DNA from: Microbacterium sp. SY138
GTDB taxonomy: Bacteria; Actinomycetota; Actinomycetes; Actinomycetales; Microbacteriaceae
Assembly: GCF_039729145.1 (NCBI RefSeq)
Contig: NZ_CP155793.1
Coordinates: 620,001-684,000, forward strand
Direction of reading: 5' to 3'
Length of the DNA stretch: 64,000 nt
Shown: positions 62,126 to 64,000 of the stretch, one piece after another
Layout: the number at the start of each line of letters is the position of its first letter
How positions within the stretch are numbered: the first letter of the stretch is position 1
Made by a program: the position numbers and the translations under genes
The notes under the pieces: generated by a model
Databases searched by the model: none
What the model was told of the DNA's origin: nothing
The model's input: the letters and a program-made list of their open reading frames with translations, nothing else

Positions 62126-62971
62126 ATGGTCGGTGTCACATTCGAGGAGATTGTGACGGAGCTGTACTGCGGGCCTCCGGGAGCTTTCGTCTCGTCGCGC
62201 AGCGCCCGCGCTGCGGAGGTCGCCCCGGACCTCGGGTCGCGAATCCTCGCCGTGCGGAAGCCATCGATCGCGGCCTGGGTTGTGAACGTCTTCGCGCGGG
62301 AGCGGTCCGGCCGGCTGCGGATGGCCCTGCAGCTGGCGCGAGAGCTGCGCGAGGCGCAGGAGGATCTCGATGTGGCGGCTCTGGCGACGCTCGGCAGAGA
62401 GCGCCGTCTGCTGACGAGGAAGCTCTCTCAGGACGCGGGGGAGTTGGCTGCGTCGCATGGGGAGCGGGTCACGCCCTCAACCCTCCAGGCGGTCGAGCAG
62501 ACCATCTCCGCTGCGTTCTTCAATCCGGCAGCGGCGGCAGCAGTCGCCTCAGGCCGACTGTCGCGTGCTCTCACCCCCGCGTCGACGCAGAACGACATCC
62601 GCGACGCCGTGGCGGGGGACGTGCCCGAGCTCGAGTCTGCGTCTGAGCCGCCTCCGGCGGATGAGCTGCAGACCCGTCGCGCTCGACGCGAGGCCGAGCG
62701 CGCGGTCGTCGCGGCGGAGAAGGAGCAGGCATCCGCCGAAAGGGAGCTCACGACGCGTGACAAGGCACTTCAGGAGTTGCAGGCCCGGAACGACGAGCTC
62801 GCCGCGCGCGCTGCGGAGCTCGATGCTCAAATGTCGCGGACTCGTGCCGAGCTGGCGCGGGTGGAGCGCGTCCTTCCGGAAGCGAAACAGAGTCGGGCCG
62901 ACGCGGCGACACGAGCGGAAGCAGCCACCGATGCTCTGGACCTGGCTCGGGAGGCGAAGGACGCGCTGTAG
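62126..62971 (+). CDS. Coiled-coil hypothetical protein
   Basis: A 281-aa protein. The first ~160 residues are helical (KPSIAAWVVNVFARERSGRL, RRLLTRKLSQDAGELAASHG), the rest is a long charged coiled coil (REAERAVVAAEKEQASAERE... to DALDLAREAKDAL). No signal peptide or membrane helix. Similar proteins occur in actinobacteria without assigned function. 59 nt after the M23 gene. Confidence 0.7.
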   Translation: MVGVTFEEIVTELYCGPPGAFVSSRSARAAEVAPDLGSRILAVRKPSIAAWVVNVFARERSGRLRMALQLARELREAQEDLDVAALATLGRERRLLTRKLSQDAGELAASHGERVTPSTLQAVEQTISAAFFNPAAAAAVASGRLSRALTPASTQNDIRDAVAGDVPELESASEPPPADELQTRRARREAERAVVAAEKEQASAERELTTRDKALQELQARNDELAARAAELDAQMSRTRAELARVERVLPEAKQSRADAATRAEAATDALDLAREAKDAL

Positions 62972-63039
62972 CCGACGACGTGCACCGTGCGGACGTCGAG
63001 AGTTCCGTCCGGAGCGGTTCGGTCCGACTCTCACCAGGG

Positions 63040-63080
63040 AAAAGCAAAACCCCCGCCATGTAGAAGCTAGGCGAGGGTTT
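63040..63080 (-). terminator. Rho-independent terminator of tRNA-Phe
   Basis: On the minus strand AAACCCTCGCC pairs with GGCGGGGGTTT (one mismatch), followed by TTGCTTTT. It lies 28 bp past the 3' end of tRNA-Phe. Confidence 0.75.
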
Positions 63081-63107
63081 CTGGGCTGATTGTAATGATC
63101 AGCCGTG

Positions 63108-63180
63108 TGGCTCCGACCGGCATCGATCCGGTGACCTTTCGATTTTCAGTCGAACGCTCTACCAACTGAGCTACAGAGCC
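63108..63180 (-). tRNA. tRNA-Phe (GAA)
   Basis: 73 nt cloverleaf on the minus strand. Acceptor GGCTCTG/CGGAGCC with one G-T pair, D-arm GCTCAGTTGGTAGAGC, anticodon loop CTGAAAA with GAA, T-arm ACCGG/CCGGT with GATCGATG, discriminator A. CCA is not encoded. Confidence 0.95.
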
Positions 63181-63249
63181 GCGCGACCGGCGAACCTGTC
63201 GCGTCCTAGACGAAGAGCCCTCTCCGAAGAAAGAGCTCATCGCACGGAG

Positions 63250-63323
63250 CGACCCTGACGGGACTTGAACCCGCGACCTCCGCCGTGACAGGGCGGCACG
63301 CTAACCAACTGCGCTACAGGGCC
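63250..63323 (-). tRNA. tRNA-Asp (GTC)
   Basis: 74 nt on the minus strand. Acceptor GGCCCTG/CAGGGTC, anticodon stem CCGCC/GGCGG with loop CTGTCAC (GTC), T-loop GTTCAAGTC, discriminator G. CCA is not encoded. Confidence 0.95.
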
Positions 63324-63336
63324 ATACTTGTTTTCA

Positions 63337-63342
63337 ATTATA
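63337..63342 (-). promoter_or_regulatory. -10 box of tRNA-Asp
   Basis: A perfect TATAAT on the minus strand, 13 nt before tRNA-Asp, in a short A/T-rich stretch rare in this window. No clear -35. Confidence 0.5.
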
Positions 63343-63352
63343 TCGGAAGGTG

Positions 63353-63425
63353 TGACCCCAACGGGATTCGAACCCGTGCTACCGCCGTGAAAGGGCGGCG
63401 TCCTAGGCCGCTAAACGATGGGGCC
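63353..63425 (-). tRNA. tRNA-Glu (TTC)
   Basis: 73 nt on the minus strand. Acceptor GGCCCCA/TGGGGTC, anticodon stem CCGCC/GGCGG with loop CTTTCAC (TTC), T-loop GTTCGAATC, discriminator A. CCA is not encoded. Confidence 0.95.
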
Positions 63426-63635
63426 GAGTCAGTCCCGGGGGACTTCCTTGCCGACGCTCAAGCATAAGGGATGTTTCGGGCAAATCGCGAATCGAGGGCG
63501 CGGCGCCGCAACCCGGGCGTGTTCCGGGGGCACGATCGACGTGTCGGGAGTGGACGAAGACGCCGCCATGCCCCCTGGTGCGGATGTGAAGGTTGTTGTT
63601 AGTGTGGCAACTGTGAAACCGGCGGAAGGGGCCGT

Positions 63636-64000
63636 GTGAACGACAAGATCACGCTGGACGCTGCAGTTGCTGCGGCGTCCGAGGACTGCGGCTGCGCGCC
63701 CAGCCCGACCGAACGCCGTGCGTTCGGCAAGAACGGCATCAGCCGTCGTGGAGCCCTCGGCATCGGCGCGCTCGGCGTCGTCGCGCTGAGCGCGTTCGGC
63801 ATCACCAACGGCGTCTCCGCCGCCTATGCCGCCACGTACCCGAGCTGGGACGACGTGCAGCGCGCGAAGAGCAATGAAGCGGCCAAGGCCGCGGAGGTCT
63901 CGCGCATCGAGGGACTGATCCAGTCGCTCACGCAGAAGGTGGCCGAGACCCAGGCCGCGGCCAAGGTCGCGTCCCAGGAGTTCTACGACGCGCAGCAGGC
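63636..64000 (+). CDS. Tat-exported coiled-coil protein, 3' end missing
   Basis: About 121 residues from GTG 63636 (GGAAGG upstream) to the window edge. A 37-residue N-region with CGCAP precedes SRRGALGIGALGVVALSAFG, a twin-Arg export signal with cleavage near AYAA. A helical coiled-coil region starts after it (AKSNEAAKAAEVSRIEGLIQ). This plan is usual for secreted peptidoglycan hydrolases with a C-terminal NlpC/P60 or M23 domain, but that part lies outside the window. Confidence 0.75.
   Translation, partial: MNDKITLDAAVAAASEDCGCAPSPTERRAFGKNGISRRGALGIGALGVVALSAFGITNGVSAAYAATYPSWDDVQRAKSNEAAKAAEVSRIEGLIQSLTQKVAETQAAAKVASQEFYDAQQ

Noticed and set aside
63108..63425. Attachment site or genomic-island border at the tRNA cluster
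   Set aside because: No integrase gene, no repeat of a tRNA 3' end and no change of base composition were seen around the three tRNAs.

Overview
The window looks like about 64 kb of chromosome from a high-GC Gram-positive actinobacterium of the Microbacteriaceae, probably Microbacterium or a close relative. The evidence is the strong G/C bias at third codon positions, frequent GTG starts, ATGA/GTGA gene overlaps, a cluster of lipoproteins and Tat-type signals, and the style of the genes (DivIVA-like coiled coil, LtrA, acyl-CoA desaturase, DUF7882-like protein). Genus placement is inference. No insertion sequence, prophage, CRISPR array or rRNA operon was seen.

Region 1 (1-20.3 kb) is a type VII secretion (T7SS/ESX-like) island. 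It opens inside a membrane Ser/Thr kinase, followed by tightly overlapping genes for an FHA-HTH protein, an RDD-FHA membrane protein, a 1506-aa EssC/EccC-type ATPase (FHA, two membrane helices, three P-loop modules) and a three-helix membrane protein. Downstream lie five short transcription units. Each starts with the same element: a 20-bp palindrome of the form GATGGGGA-N4-TCCCCATC, then 21-22 bp, then a TAnnGT -10-like box. These units encode ~100-aa WXG100-like proteins, long LXG-like candidate substrates with hydrophobic hairpins or a DUF1023 alpha/beta hydrolase domain, and three small paralogous accessory families (a 'PPGW' family, a ~200-aa family and a Cys-rich zinc-ribbon-like family). 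One WXG100 gene with its promoter is present twice as a 404-bp direct repeat with only two mismatches. A secretion machine, FHA/kinase signalling and palindrome-controlled substrate cassettes therefore sit together. This is the most likely undescribed system here.

Region 2 (20.3-29.5 kb) is mostly housekeeping: a resolvase-like protein without a catalytic serine, malate dehydrogenase, a zinc metallopeptidase, proline iminopeptidase, an aldehyde dehydrogenase family protein, a sugar-cation symporter, an overlapping trio (small substrate-binding-like lipoprotein, cation efflux, glutaredoxin-like), and a SIP-domain protein behind a DtxR/IdeR-like iron box.

Region 3 (29.5-53.3 kb) is a cell-surface polysaccharide locus: a glycerol-3-phosphate-type cytidylyltransferase, five glycosyltransferase genes (one of them encoding two fused GT domains), a CDP-alcohol phosphatidyltransferase, a low-molecular-weight Tyr phosphatase, a Wzy-like polymerase, a Wzc-like tyrosine autokinase, a Wzx-like flippase and an initiating polyprenyl-phosphate sugar transferase. 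Two very large secreted proteins (PKD/LamG and beta-helix) share a ~200-residue domain. Several leaders carry CTGGGGA repeats.

Region 4 (53.3-64 kb) holds LtrA, a Tat-lipoprotein intradiol-dioxygenase-like protein, a fatty-acid desaturase, a DivIVA-like coiled-coil protein, small hypotheticals, a secreted M23 peptidase with FG-GAP repeats, three minus-strand tRNA genes (Phe, Asp, Glu) and the 5' part of a Tat-exported coiled-coil protein cut by the window edge.
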